Assembly: GCA_963920765.1 (NCBI GenBank)
Contig: OY987242.1
Span: 38,092,002-38,156,001, forward strand
DNA from: Ulota crispa
Taxonomy: Eukaryota; Streptophyta; Bryopsida; Orthotrichales; Orthotrichaceae
DNA: 64,000 nt
Direction of reading: 5' to 3'
The position numbers were made by a program, and so were the translations under genes. The notes under the pieces are model-generated. The model searched no databases. It was given only the letters and a program-made list of their open reading frames with translations, and was not told the origin of the DNA. Below are positions 12,150 through 24,319 of the stretch, piece by piece. Position 1 is the first letter of the stretch, and every line of letters starts with the position of its first letter.

Positions 12150-13790
12150 ATAGTTGATATCATGCAACCTCCACAAATGCGTGGTGATTTCTACTAAACT
12201 GAAATAGCATGTGCCACACACCAACAGAAATGATATATAATTAATATGGTCATCTCTGTCCAAAATTTATTTTTTTTAGATCACTAGTTTGTACAAAAAA
12301 AAGTGAATGTCTTCTAGCAATGAAGCCAAAGGTTTTCATGTGCCATGGGTTTATTTGTATGGAAAAAATGTCCATCCGTGAAGATCTAAACTTTTGCAGC
12401 CTAAGGTTTTCATACGAAATGAGGTTTTTTTGTGTAGAAAACACTCTTTGTTTGTGAAGCCAAAAGGTTTCATGTGAAACAAGGTTAATTTGTACGAAAC
12501 CAAACTTTTTGTTTTGTCTCTCTCTCACAGAGGCAATTAATTAGGCATCGACTTACCTCATTCTCTTTTTGTCAACAAAAAAATTTCTAAGTTGCATTTT
12601 TAGGTGTCACTTGCATCATCATTTTTTTGGTTCATTGTACAAATGGGACAACAACCACTAATGTGTACCTTGAAATGCATTGCTACCTGAGCTTTGAAGC
12701 AATTGACAAGCACAATTATTGCCTTTATAAAGTGCGGTTGTTTTAAACACAATGTAATCCATAATTGAGTATATCAAGTAAATATCCTTATTTATAAAAA
12801 TGTTCTTTCTGGCGCAAAGAGCAGATTTTCATGCCATCGTTACATGTAATAAAATATAATTTTTGTACATCATGGATTAATACCCAAATGAAAATGAAAA
12901 TGATGAAAATTATTCACAAAATTTCAACAACCCAATTACATGATTGTTAGTGAGTTTAACCAACAATTCAAAAACTAAATACATGGTTCAAAAACAAATA
13001 GATGAGAATATTAATCAAAATTCAACAATCATGAATCATAATTTGATTTTCAGTTTTCAATTATTATCAATTTGAATAAACTAGTATCAAAAGTTTCATC
13101 ATTGTATTCTAAACTAAAAATATACATGTCTTTGAAGTAAAAGAAATCTAATCATAGTAGTTTTTCCAGAAATCACGTAAGTATAACTTCTACCATTCAT
13201 AGGAGTTAGAATACATGGAGGGTTATAACTTTTTTAAAGTAACACATGGATAGTAATGTATCAAAAGTGCCATGATTCAATAATCCTGTAAAAATTACAT
13301 TCCACAAATTCAAAAAAATGCATGAATTTATTTTTTTTAAACAAATTTACACTATATTTTACTAGTCATAGAACTTTAGGGATTAAGAAAGACATGGAGC
13401 AAAGCACATACAAAGACTTACTTGAAATTCTTGAATAGAAGGAAAAACCAAATGACTTTTTATTATGAAGCCAAAACTTTTCATGTACTTTGGACTTTTT
13501 GCATGGGAAACTCTTTATCATTAAAGCCAAAAGTTTTCATGTGCCCCGTGAGAAAAGTTGATATTATGCAAACCCCACAATGACATGATGCTTTTGCCTA
13601 AAATGTAAAAATTCATGTGACACTATAAAATATTTGATGTAAATATGGTCTTCTCAATGCAACAAGCATACTTAAGATCACTTCCTTACATATAGAAAAA
13701 AAGTGGATCATTTTTTGTATAGGTTAAATGTTTTTAATGAATCCAAATGATTTTATGTGAAATGAGATTTTTCTAAATGGAAAACACATG
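12150..13790 (+). repeat. Diverged direct repeats about 1.4 kb apart with a scattered 60-bp motif
   Basis: The block from about 12150 (gatatcatgcaacctccac) returns from about 13558 (gatattatgcaaaccccac), each followed by atatggtc-tct, agatcac and an a-rich agtg phrase. A roughly 60-bp motif built on GAAGCCAAAAGTTTTCATGTG and GGAAAACACTC occurs several times at 12318-12490, 13470-13555 and 13735-13790. No coding frame fits. The DNA between the two blocks shows no further structure. Confidence 0.5.
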
Positions 13791-13794
13791 CATG

Positions 13795-13815
13795 TATATG
13801 TCTATATATATATGT

Positions 13816-13880
<65 letters not shown>

Positions 13881-13895
13881 CATACATATATATAT
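13795..13895 (+). repeat. TA/TACA microsatellite
   Basis: A run of TA dinucleotides with TACA and TATG interruptions. The IYIYIY open frames on both strands across it are by-products. Confidence 0.9.
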
Positions 13896-14284
13896 GTCCT
13901 CTACACCCGTCGCATCGATTGGGGTGATGTATGATTTTTTTTTAAATGGACCTCCACACAAATTGTCTTTCTTTCCCTACCTTTGCCTCTCCCTTTTTTG
14001 TTCTTGAATTTCAAAATTTGAGAAACATAGAGACACCCAATCCTATAGAAAACCTCAAATTCATAATGCACCCCATGTTTATGCCCCCTATCCATTTGCC
14101 CTTAATGTCCATGACCCCCATCTCCATGCCTTTCATCCCCATAATTTGGTTATAAAACCCCATGCACTCCCATCTTCATAATTTGGTTACGGATTTGTTA
14201 TATTTAGTTACAGAATTGTCAAGGTCTTTAGGTACAGTATTGTCAAAGACTACCACTATGGACACTTTTGAGGTGTATCCTATT

Positions 14285-14301
14285 ATATATATGTATATGT
14301 A

Positions 14302-14366
<65 letters not shown>
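14285..14366 (+). repeat. TG then TA compound microsatellite
   Basis: About nine TG or GT units pass directly into about 20 TA units. Confidence 0.9.
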
Positions 14367-14367
<1 letters not shown>

Positions 14368-14490
14368 TATTAATTTATTTATTTAGAGAGAAAGTAGAAG
14401 GGAGGGAAATGAGGGCAAAAAGTAGGAGAAAGAGAGGAAAGAGCATGTGAAACAACACAAGTTTACCACTTGCAATAAGCATTGGCTATA

Positions 14491-15313
14491 CAGTGACTCC
14501 CAAAATTGTCTCAATGTTTGCTTAGATGCCAAGTTTTTTCCAATATCTCCACTACATATAAGTGGCATTTTATCCTTAGATTTTTTGTGTGTGATCCTTG
14601 TGCAATCATGATCAAGCATACCAAATTTTAGTTACTAAAAAACGAAATTCTATTTTGGTAAATTGTTTTTATCAAAATCACAAAAGTTGATTAAAAAACA
14701 TTGGTCGTGAATTTTTGAGATTTGATTGCATGGGTATGTTGGAGACATCCATACGCACGTCTTTGCATCAAACAAACATTTCCAAAATATCAAAAAAAAA
14801 AATCTAATTTTTTTTAAATTTTGGACCAAATTTAGTTAAATTGATCATTTTTCATGGAAATTAGTTTTTGGCAAATAATTGATATGTTGTGATTAAGTTT
14901 GTATCTTTAAACATGATGATATGTTTATTTTGCCAAAAAACAGATTCCATGAAGAATTATCAATTTAACTAAATTCGGTCCATAATTAAAAGATTTTTAG
15001 AGTTTTTTAGATTTTTTTGGAAATATTTGTTTGATGCAAAGATGTGCATATGGATGTCTCCAACATACCCATGCAATCAAATCTCAAAAATTCATGACCA
15101 GAGTTTTTTAATCAATTTTCTTGATTTTGATAGAAAATATTTTACCAAAAATAGGATTTTGGTTTTTAGTAACTAAAGTTTGGTATGCTTGATCATGATT
15201 GCACAAGGATCACACACAAAAAATCTAAGGATAAAATGCCACTTATATATAGTGGAGATATTGAAAAAAACTTGGCATCTAAGCAAACATTGAGACAATT
15301 TTGGGAGTCAGTG
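14491..15313. mobile_element. Foldback element, 823 bp, TA-flanked
   Basis: The left end CAGTGACTCCCAAAATTG is mirrored by CAATTTTGGGAGTCAGTG at the right, and both ends are bordered by TA (14489-14490, 15314-15315). The arms of roughly 400 bp pair through to the centre near 14,900. The TA border and CAGTG/CACTG end recall Tc1/mariner-type elements. The interior (ttgattgcatgggtatg, gagacatccatacgcac) is shared with the foldbacks at 35.4 and 36.3 kb. The open frames sharing MLDHDCTRITHKKSKDKMP on opposite strands are the two arms of this palindrome, not a gene. Confidence 0.75.
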
Positions 15314-15600
15314 TACATTCCAAATTCAAATTGCAATAGATATTTAATTCAACAAATTTTTAATTCCAAGATTGGAGTAGAAACTAGAGTACACAAACTT
15401 CATTACATTTAAACTCAAAAGTATATTATTTTCATGTGAAATTTTGATTAAGAGCAAAGAAAAAGAAGTTCCCAAAAAGCAGTAGAGTAAGAGATTTTGT
15501 GATCTGTTTTTGTAGCATCTTCTTATGTAACAATGTCAAAATAGTTCACTAAGATAATTCCAATATCATCTACATAAATTCCCATTCAAACAACTATTAA

Positions 15601-16909
15601 CCTCTAAAGGACCAAGCCTTTTTTTCTGCCAAAATCACTAAAAAATGCCACTTCTAGAGAATGAGTAAGAAGGTAAGTTTTTTTTATTTTTTTTATTTTT
15701 TTATTTTTTTGGAAATCCAACTATAGAATCTTGCCTTAGACTAGAAGAGGTACTTGTGGGCAAAAAATTAGGTCATTCTAGATGGAGAGGAGGGAGATAT
15801 TTACATCTCAAGTGAAGGGAAAAGAATTTTTTCCTTGCTACCAATAAATCTCAGAAGCCTTCAACCTCTCTTACATGAAAAAAATTGCTCTACCCAAAGT
15901 TGTGCTTTTATTTTTCCATGTATTAGATCAAGCTAGGTGTGTGTGGGAGAATTTTCAAGTCAATTGGAACTACACAACTCATGGAAAAAATTAGTGAGTA
16001 AAAAAATAGAGAATGAGTGAAAACACTAAATTGTTAAGAATTTAATTGTTGAAATGAAAAATGCAAATCCCAATGATTGTAATGTTGTGACAAGCAATGT
16101 ACTTCCTTTGGTTTAATTTTGTTTCCAAAATATTGAAAATTGAGTAAAATAAAGGACTTCAAAGTTTATTTTAGAGTAAAGAATTTATAACTGCCCACAA
16201 ACAAAATCTCCTCATAACTTTCATCTCATTGATTGAAATTAAATGATTCAAAGCTTCTCATGTATAAAAATATAAAGAACCAATTCCAAATCTTTATTTT
16301 TTAGAATTGCTATTTTTAAAGAAGTTTTTTGGGTTGCCTGAATTGCCCCTCCTCTCCTAGGTTTGATAAATTTTTGCATAACTTCTTTGTCAAATGTCCA
16401 AATGAAGAAAAAATAGATACTCATGTAGATCTCTAAATTCCCCACCTTCAATAAAAGTTTCAAAAAATCACAAAAAGTAGCTTATCCAAAGGTACATACC
16501 CAAAATACTATTTGTACCTTGAAGGAACAATGGTCCTTTAGAGCATTTCTTGCCACCCGCCAAATGAAGCCCCTAAAAACTAGGTTTGGAGGAGACGGGA
16601 GCAGCAAGTAGCTCAATAGGGCGTGAAGTTCTATTGCAATCCTTAAAGTTTCAAGGCCTGCACTTGTGTTACAACAAATTGCATTGATACATCTGGCTAT
16701 GCAGTGTGAACAGTGCTTGAATGGTGCTTGGCACGGACCGTGAAAGGGGCCTCGAGAAACCTCAAGTTTGACGCAAAAGTGGCTAAGCCTAAACGGCCTT
16801 GCTCCTACATACGACGAATACTGTGCTGTTGGAGACTTGATTTGCAAAAGGCATTACTTGTGAAACGCAAAGGACTCATTTGACGAGTGGCAGGAGATGC
16901 TATTACGGG
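15601..16909. mobile_element. TTAA-flanked element (930-bp family) interrupted by a PIF-like MITE
   Basis: TTAA at 15597-15600 is followed by CCTCTAAAGGACCAAGCC. The far end reads GGTCCTTTA, is cut by a 362-bp insertion, and continues CGGG with TTAA at 16910-16913. Without the insertion the element is about 944 bp, the size of its relatives at 18.9, 27.2, 31.2, 32.1 and 39.7 kb, with which it shares long internal stretches (for example tcaattggaactacac and gaatgagt-aaaacac). There is no protein-coding capacity. Its orientation is opposite to the copy at 18.9 kb. Confidence 0.8.
16541..16902. mobile_element. PIF/Harbinger-like MITE inside the end of a TTAA element
   Basis: The left end GAGCATTTCTTGCCACCCG and the right end, read inversely, TAGCATCTCCTGCCACTCG form imperfect terminal repeats. 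TTA lies on both sides (16538-16540 and 16903-16905), the 3-bp duplication typical of PIF/Harbinger. It is richer in G+C than its surroundings and has no transposase frame. Removing it restores the TTAA-element end GGTCCTTTACGGGTTAA. Confidence 0.75.
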
Positions 16910-16976
16910 TTAAAGAAAAGATTACGTTCAAGATCTCTTCACAATCATTATGTTTAAATCCCATTTAAAGCGCTTA

Positions 16977-17420
16977 GAGCATCTCTACCGGACCGGCCAA
17001 GATGGCATGCTTTAGAACATTTGAGCGGGCACAGTTCCCATTGAAAACAACAGTGAGATCTGGGATCTCCACCGGTTCACAGCCAATCTCATTCGCTAGC
17101 GCAAATTACTGGACGAAGTTGTTGCTTGGCATGCCACGTTTGTGCCTAGTGGGGCTAAGTTTCCTGGTTTGCAGGCAGGTTTGTGGGACCAAGCTCCATC
17201 AACGAAGAAGGATCGCAAAACAGCTCCGCAAATTTATGAGTTAGCGGAAAAGAAGCTTGCTGAAAAACATCAGTACCCCAAGGACTCACCATTTCTGAAC
17301 TCCAGTTGAGCGTGGCCGGTCAAAATTCTGAGCTCCCTGTACCTCCGGTGGAGATCCACGACACGACAGGAAGCCTCCGGGCGCGCTCAAACAGCGTGTT
17401 TTCAACCGGTGGAGATGCTC
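16977..17420. mobile_element. PIF/Harbinger-like MITE, TTA-flanked, GC-rich
   Basis: Begins GAGCATCTCTACCGG and ends CCGGTGGAGATGCTC. It is flanked by TTA at 16974-16976 and 17421-17423. The terminal GAGCATCTCYNCC motif is shared with the neighbour at 16541-16902. An 80-codon open frame at 17002-17244 has no recognised motif and is not accepted as a gene. Confidence 0.8.
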
Positions 17421-17741
17421 TTATAGGGGTAAAGGCTTAAACGAAAACCTAATGCCCTCCTCCATTCGCATTGGCCACCTTGGCCCCCTTTATTTTCCAC
17501 CTTGAATGCTACTCCCTTGCAGGGGCAGCCATGTTGCCTTAGATGCGCGCAAATCCTTAGGATTGCCAAAAATATCAATCATAAACAAAAATAGAAATAC
17601 TAATTCTAATAATTGTGGACAGTTTGATTAGGCATACTTGTCTGCATAAAGCACATGAAACTTAGAGTGATAATAGGCATTTAAAGTTTATTTATTTTTG
17701 CTTGATTTTTTCTTTACATTGTATATTTGTATTTATATTAA

Positions 17742-18512
17742 GGAAAATATCTAAAATGACCCAGATGATTGGTCATATTGTGAAAGTAATCTTGACATTC
17801 TCAAAATATTGAATAAAAACCTCAATGATCATTTCAAGAAACGATAGTTTACTAGAAACAAATTTTGGGAAATAATCACATATTTGAGGGCATCTCCAAT
17901 CCACCCGGCATAAAGGCCTGATATATCAATCCTAATTTATTAATAGTAGGCAGTTGATCACACAAATTTATATGATTTGAAGGGCATGAAAATCCTCATT
18001 CTAAAAATGTAATAAACTTTTGGTTTGGTCATTGCATGATTTAGATATATCATATCAAATGTTAGCTAACTTCCAAAAAAACTTAGAGGCCTCTCTAATC
18101 AAGTCTAAATAACAAAATTGTAATAAAAGGGTTGGTATGATTGTGGTTCACTTTACTAAAAAAAATTTATTTAGGCTTGATTTGAAGAGGTCTCTAAATT
18201 TTTTGGACATTTGATGTGATATATCTAAATCATGCAATGGCCAAACCAAAAGTTTATTACATTTTTAGAATGAGGATTTTCATGCCCTTCAAATCATATA
18301 ATTTTTGTGTGATCAACTATCTGCTATTAATAAATTAGGATTGATATATAGGGCCTTTATGCCAAGTGGATTGCGGATGCCCTCAAATATGCAATTATTT
18401 CTCAAAAACTGTTTCTTGAAATGATTGCTGAAGTCTATTTTTGATATTTCGAGAATGTCAAGGTTACTTTTGAAATATGGCCAATTATCAAGGTCATTTT
18501 AGATATTTTCCA
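17742..18512. mobile_element. Long palindromic MULE-like MITE, 771 bp, exact 9-bp duplication
   Basis: The left end is GGAAAATATCTAAAATGACC and the right end GGTCATTTTAGATATTTTCC, with near-continuous pairing of the two arms to a centre near 18,130. TTATATTAA occurs at 17733-17741 and again at 18513-18521. Within each arm sits a GGGCATC-CAATCCA motif in inverse orientation. Part of the central sequence recurs in the element at 41674-42097. No coding frame. Confidence 0.85.
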
Positions 18513-18937
18513 TTATATTAATTTGTGTTTATTGTAATACATTACTTTCTACTATATTTTATTATTTTATTATATTATCATTTTTTTTCTTTTTTGGTTT
18601 GTAATTTTTGGTTTGGAATTGTTTTAATATTTACCTTGTACCTGTTACCATTTATCTGTTTGTTCATTTTTTTTACTCTTCAATTAATTTTACTATTATG
18701 TTTTATTTTCGTTGTTGTCTGACCTTTTTCCTTGCACTTTTTTCTACGTATTGCCGTCCAATGGGTGAATTTCTAAAGTAAATTTCTGGAGAAGATGGAA
18801 GATGTATCTTAGAGGTGTTCAATTTGAGGGTGATATTAGTTAAACTTTTCGGAAACAAATGGAACTCCATATATAGAGGTATTTATTTTCAATTTTGCTT
18901 TCACAATGAAAGGAAATGAGCCTTTTATTTCTATTAA

Positions 18938-19867
18938 CCCCTAAAAGACCATTGTCCCGTCGAGGACAGGTTGGATTTTGGGCATGTACCTACGGCTAAA
19001 GTGCTTTGTGTGATTTTTTGAAACTTTTATTGAAGGTGAGGAATTCCAAGATCTATGTGGGCAACTAATTTCTTCTTCATTCCAATATTTGACAAAAAAG
19101 TTATGCATGAATTTATGAAAATTTGGGGAGGACTGCCTGTCTGGGCAGCCCAAAGACTTCTTTAAAATTTACTTTTTTTTAAAACAAAGATTTGAAATTG
19201 GTTCTCTAGATTTTTTTTATTCACAAAAAGCTTTGAATCATTCAATTTCAATCAATGACATGAAAGTTATGAGGAGTTTTTGTTTGCGGGCAGTTACGGA
19301 TTCTCTACTCTAAAATAAACTTTGAAGTCCTTTCTTTTACTCAATTTTCAAAATTTTGGAAAAGAATTAAACCAAATGAAGTAGACTATTCATCACAACA
19401 TTATCACCATTGGAATTAGCATTTCTCATTTCCATAATTAAAATTTGAACAATTTAGTGTTTTGACTCATTCTCTACATTTTTTTACTTACTATTTTTTC
19501 CCATGTGTTGTGTAGTTCCAATTGATTTGAAAATTCTCCTACACATACCTGACTTGATCTCCTACATGGAAAAAATAAAGCGCAACTTTGGGTAGAGCAA
19601 TTTTTTTGTCATCATAGTGGTCAAAGGCTTCTGAAATTTTTGGGAAGCATGGAAAAAAAACTTTTTTTTTCACTTTAGATGTAAATATCTCACTCCTCTC
19701 CTATTGGAATGAGCTGATTCTTTCCCCACAAGTACCTCTTCTAGTCTAGGGAAAGATCCTATGGTTGAATTTCCTAAAATCAAAACATAAAATCCTTTTT
19801 TCTAAATCTCTTAGAAGTGGCAATTTTTAGAGATTTTGGCCAAAAAATGGGCTTGGTCCTTTAGGGG
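18938..19867. mobile_element. TTAA-flanked element, 930-bp family
   Basis: TTAA at 18934-18937 is followed by CCCCTAAAAGACCATTGTCC. The right end is GCTTGGTCCTTTAGGGG, followed by TTAA at 19868-19871. The outer 14 or so bases are inverted repeats of each other. Internal landmarks shared with other copies are gggcatgtacct near the left end, ggcagttacggattctctac, and cccatgtgttgtgtagttcc. There is no coding frame, so it is non-autonomous. Confidence 0.85.
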
Positions 19868-20020
19868 TTAAACTAGTGTATTGAGTTTGCTCCTTGTGCA
19901 AGCTTAGAAAGCACCAAGTACAAAAAATAAAAGAATCATCCTTGATAGTTGAATATGTCTATTTTGATTTGGGTCTTCTCCATAGGCCAATGTCATGGTG
20001 AGAAAGAAATTAGAGTACTT

Positions 20021-20415
20021 TAGGTTGAGAGCAGATTTGGCATAAAATAATTCCCCAAATTCTTGCCCAATTATTCCATAAATTATTCTTCAAAAATGTC
20101 CAATGTCAAATAAATCAAAAAATTAAAATGTCAAATACTATAAAGGACATTAAGCTTAACTAACAATGGAAGGTCAAGGTTAATACCAAGAGGGCTCAAT
20201 CTACTGCAAATTTTATACCAAGGGCTAATTTTAAAAAGTGGAAGATGCTTAGAAAAAGGCTTAATTCTACTAGAAAATTTGGTTGAATATCAAATAATAA
20301 CAACTTTTTTCTGAAAGTGCCTAATCTTATTTAATTACAAAATCGGATGCCAAATTAGTTTTTTCTCAAAAAATAATTGACTCAGCACAAACATGTCAAA
20401 TCTGCTCTCAACCTA
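20021..20415. mobile_element. MITE with GGTTGAGAGCAGATTTG ends
   Basis: TAGGTTGAGAGCAGATTTGG at the left is mirrored by CAAATCTGCTCTCAACCTA at the right, about 395 bp apart. The terminal TA may be the target duplication. The interior has no open frame. Confidence 0.65.
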
Positions 20416-20468
20416 CAATATATTGGAGTTGGAGACTAATAGTTCTTTGTCATAAACATTGACTAATT

Positions 20469-21236
20469 GGTGAATGCAAGGTTGAGTGGCTCAATTTTGG
20501 CAAAAGTCCCTACCTTAAAAGTCCCTTAAGTGGGTTTAAGGATTTTGATTCAATTGTTGGTTTGTAATTGCATCAAGTGTCATGCGGCTAAGTGGCCTCT
20601 TCATGTCTAGAATGGACTTATAAACTCAATCCAACGGTCCAATATCTCTGGATCTGTTCTTTTTGAAATTTCCCACTACAGGCTGTGTTCTAGGGCTTAG
20701 ACTTAAATCAATCAAAGTTATTCAAAAAGTCCTTGTCACTAGAAGCGCTTCTAGAACTTAGAAAAATACTCAAGTTGCAAAAAAAAAAAATGGAAAAACA
20801 AAAAAAAACAAAAGAGAAAAAGAACTCGTAAGATTGAATGTTTAAAATGGCCTTAAAAAGTCCTTTGCAAACATTCAATAAACATTTACAAAACAAAATT
20901 ATATTTTCTTAAAACTTTACCCAAAAACCCACTAGAATCATAGTCCTTTGTATTCTTTTAGGTAACTGAATCATCTTTAAAAAATCCTTGAAAAACTTGC
21001 AAACAGCAAAAATGTCACTCTCAAGTTTTTTCAAAAGTCCTCCACACTTCCATAAAATGCCAAAAATGAAAATAAACAACATTGTTGTAGTTACAATAAA
21101 GTTTAAGTCTCTGCCATGGACTTTTTTGTTTCTTTTTTGAAAATTTCCAATGTACCATTTTGGCATTTGAAAATTGAGTGTGTGCAGTTTTTTATTGTTT
21201 GTCACGTTTTTGAGCCACTCAACCATGCATTCACCC
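20469..21236. mobile_element. MITE with GGTGAATGCA / TGCATTCACC ends
   Basis: GGTGAATGCAAGGTTGAGTG (left) and CACTCAACCATGCATTCACC (right) are nearly exact inverted repeats of more than 20 bp. CTAAT lies next to both ends and may be a 5-bp duplication. The 105-codon minus-strand frame inside (20909-21226) has no recognised motif. Confidence 0.65.
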
Positions 21237-21239
21237 TAA

Positions 21240-24100
21240 TGCATATGTTTGAGAATCCTGTAAAAACAATTTTTCTTTGAAGCCATTTCTTGTTATTTTT
21301 GTCCTAAATTATTTTTTACCTTTGATTTGAATTTACAAGATATACAACAAAGTACAATGTGCAACTCTCTTTAGAATTTTTGTTGCAAAACAAGGTGCAA
21401 TCTATTACAGTTCTTACCTTTAAATATAAATGAGTGACTCTATTTTGAATTAAAATAATCTTTTGGTGTTTCTTTGAAAAATCAAGCTTGCCGACATACT
21501 ATTTTCCATGAGATTCACAAATTTGCAGTGTATAGTACATTGCAATCGGTGATATAACAAATTCATCCAATCAGAAATAGCAATATTTATTAGTCTTGTA
21601 TTTGGAGGAAGTAGGTGTCGTTTATTCATTACACTTCTTAAGTGCAAATTTAACAAATTCAGTATCCGTGACCATAATAAAACTGCAAAATATTTTCAAA
21701 ATGTGGTGTTTTAAAATTTTATTTATTTTTTCAATTTTATTTTGTATGTAGATTCTATGATATCCAAAAACTCACAAATGAAAAACATTCCTCAAATTTT
21801 AATTTTACTACCACGAAAGGTTTTTTTTAGTTAATGAATTTTAAAAAGAGTTTGTTTCCAAATTCTATGTAAGATATCAAATTGGTGTATCCTTTCTCAA
21901 ATATTTTTAAAGTCATTTACTTTGTGTATTATTTATTCAACTTGGGTTGACAAGTTTTGTGTTTACTACATACAGAAGCATCTACAGCATCGAGCTATCA
22001 TGTCATTTTAAATTTTAATGTGTAAGGTAGGAGCACCCATAAATGTCAAACTAAGGATTTTGAACATTATTATTAATAAACATCTAGCATATTATAAGAT
22101 TTATTAGGAACAGAAAAATAATGAGTTTGCAATTTCAAATGTATTATTTGGATACTGTGAGAATAAGCTGTGAATTTTTAAAGAGCAAACTGCCATTTCA
22201 CCTATAACCAACACTAAGGTTTCATGTTCACGTTGTACATCCTTGTAACTACATCTATTTATTTCCACAAATTTTTCAAGATTTTAGAGGTGACGGTTAT
22301 GGGGACACTAACGCTTATGGGTGTTCCTACTTTATGACAATTTCCAAAGTTTGAAGCCAACGTAAATTTTTAATAATGCCACCACTGTTGTCACATTGGA
22401 GAGCCTGTCAATTTGCCTACCAGTACAACCAAAGTACCTAATTGAACTCATGGTCTATCTAATGTACTTAACTCCTAGTTGACTTCAAAAAATGATCAAA
22501 AATAACAAAAAAACTTATTTTGTAAGTGTTGGTGACATTCATTGTTGCCAACATGAAGTCAAAACATAGATTGAAAGCCATATGAAGTACTAAACATGAA
22601 AAATAATAATTTGATTCTTCCTATTTTAGGTCAAAAATCCTATATATGTCCTAAAAACCACAAGGGGATGGACATGTGCTATATGTTTGTGTGTCCACTT
22701 GACGCTTGTGCTATCTGATTTAGCCAAATATAAACCCAAAGTAACAACCCTAATGCTACTAAAATCATTATCATCTTGATGCATAAATTGTTACAAAAGA
22801 CATGCCACACGTGTTAGTGTATTAGCAACTATTCTATTAGAATCACAATCATGTTTGTTAGAATAAACTATAATGATATCATTTAGTAGTCATAAGAGCC
22901 CTAAAAATTTGAATACATTTACAAGGATAAAAATTTGAGACATTGGATTTCTAAAAGATATTATCTTGAGAATGTAATATTCATAGTTTTGTACAAAGAA
23001 AGTCAACTTTGCAACATGTTATCCTACTTATATTCAGTTTTCCATCTATGTGGTGAACAAGATGCAATGATCCAAATGAGTGAAGAATTGATCATTGTTT
23101 AATTGTTGGCACTATAATACACCTACCATGTTTATTGTAAAAAAAATCTAAAATTTATGTATTTAAAGGATATAAGATTAAAAAGAAATTGACTATCAAC
23201 AATAGGATTGAAATTGTATTAGTTACAACTTGCTCCACTTGTCCATAAAATTTATGTAAAGGTGCAACGGTTTGAGGAAGAGTAACTATCCAATTTCACA
23301 CCACTTGGATCCACATCCAATATGCTTCATTTCATAAATCTTGACCATGTAAGCAATGCATAAGATGCCAATGACTACCTTATTGCTCCCTCATATCATA
23401 TCTACTATCTTGTCAACTATAATTGTTGGATTGATTGCTCTTGAAAAAAGTTTTCTCCCAAAGGATTTACAAATCTCCTTTGAAAATATCCCTATGCTTC
23501 TTCTTAATCACTTAAATAACAACAACATGCGGTAATCTTTTTACTATCTTGCTAGAGTTAAGAATTTGGTAACCAACCTTCTTGCAAATTCTCTCTCTTT
23601 TATAGATAGTTTGCTTCTTATAGCTCAAACATTAGAAATCGGAATATATGATTTTTTCTTCATCTTTTGTTGGTAGAATTTAGAGTCTATAAATTTTTTA
23701 TTTGATCTTTTAATGATAGATTGCTACTAAATATGCTTAAAAAAAGGATCAATGTACTTAAGCATCCTAATTATATGTTTTTGAATTCTAAAAAATACTA
23801 TATTAAATTTAAAATTAATTGCAAAATATTATACTTTCTTCACAAATTTGTAGAATCAATGACTATCATGAATCTTTTCAAAAAAAAAAAAGAGTCAAAA
23901 CTAGGATTGCAATTTTATGAAAGCCTTTAATGCATTCAATACGAGGTATTTCGTGTCTTCCAAAGTGAATGAATTTTTAAATTTGAAATTCAAGTTTCAC
24001 CTTTATTGTATGCAACAAAGCAGCTGCCTATTTGAACAATTGTGATGGACAGCCTATAAATTTGTTATTTGTGAAAATGGTTTGCATCTATGGAAAGGTT
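21240..24100. other. AT-rich intergenic DNA with one MITE
   Basis: Apart from the MITE at 22025-22332 no gene or repeat was recognised. A short open plus-strand stretch at about 24050-24185 (starting WTAYKFVICENG) might be an upstream exon of the trypsin-like gene, but no splice arrangement could be confirmed. Confidence 0.4.
22025..22332. mobile_element. MITE with AGGTAGGAGCACCCATAA ends
   Basis: AGGTAGGAGCACCCATAAAT at the left pairs with the inverse of CTTATGGGTGTTCCTACTT at the right. TA borders both ends. It is about 308 bp long and non-coding. Confidence 0.6.
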
Positions 24101-24319
24101 TGAACAAACAAAATAAGTTGATAGTAAAGTTGTCTGGTGAGCTACTCATACACACCAAATGTAGAGCGATTCTAAAATTTAACATCTAAAATTAGCTCAA
24201 AGTGGGTAATAAATGGTGTAGAGTCAGATCCAAATATTCATACCTAAGGCTAGTCCAAAATAAGTGATTGGTTGTGCACCATTTTGGTTCTAGAAGTCCA
24301 ATTTCCACGTCAAGAGACA

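Noticed and set aside
12150-13790. Direct repeats considered as ends of a long-terminal-repeat element
   Set aside because: No terminal TG/CA, no primer-binding site or polypurine tract, and the repeats hold internal tandem motifs.
13777-14007. IYIYIY open frames on both strands
   Set aside because: Direct translation of the TA microsatellite.
14383-15412. Two frames on opposite strands with the same MLDHDCTRITHKKSKDKMP start
   Set aside because: They are the two arms of one palindromic element.
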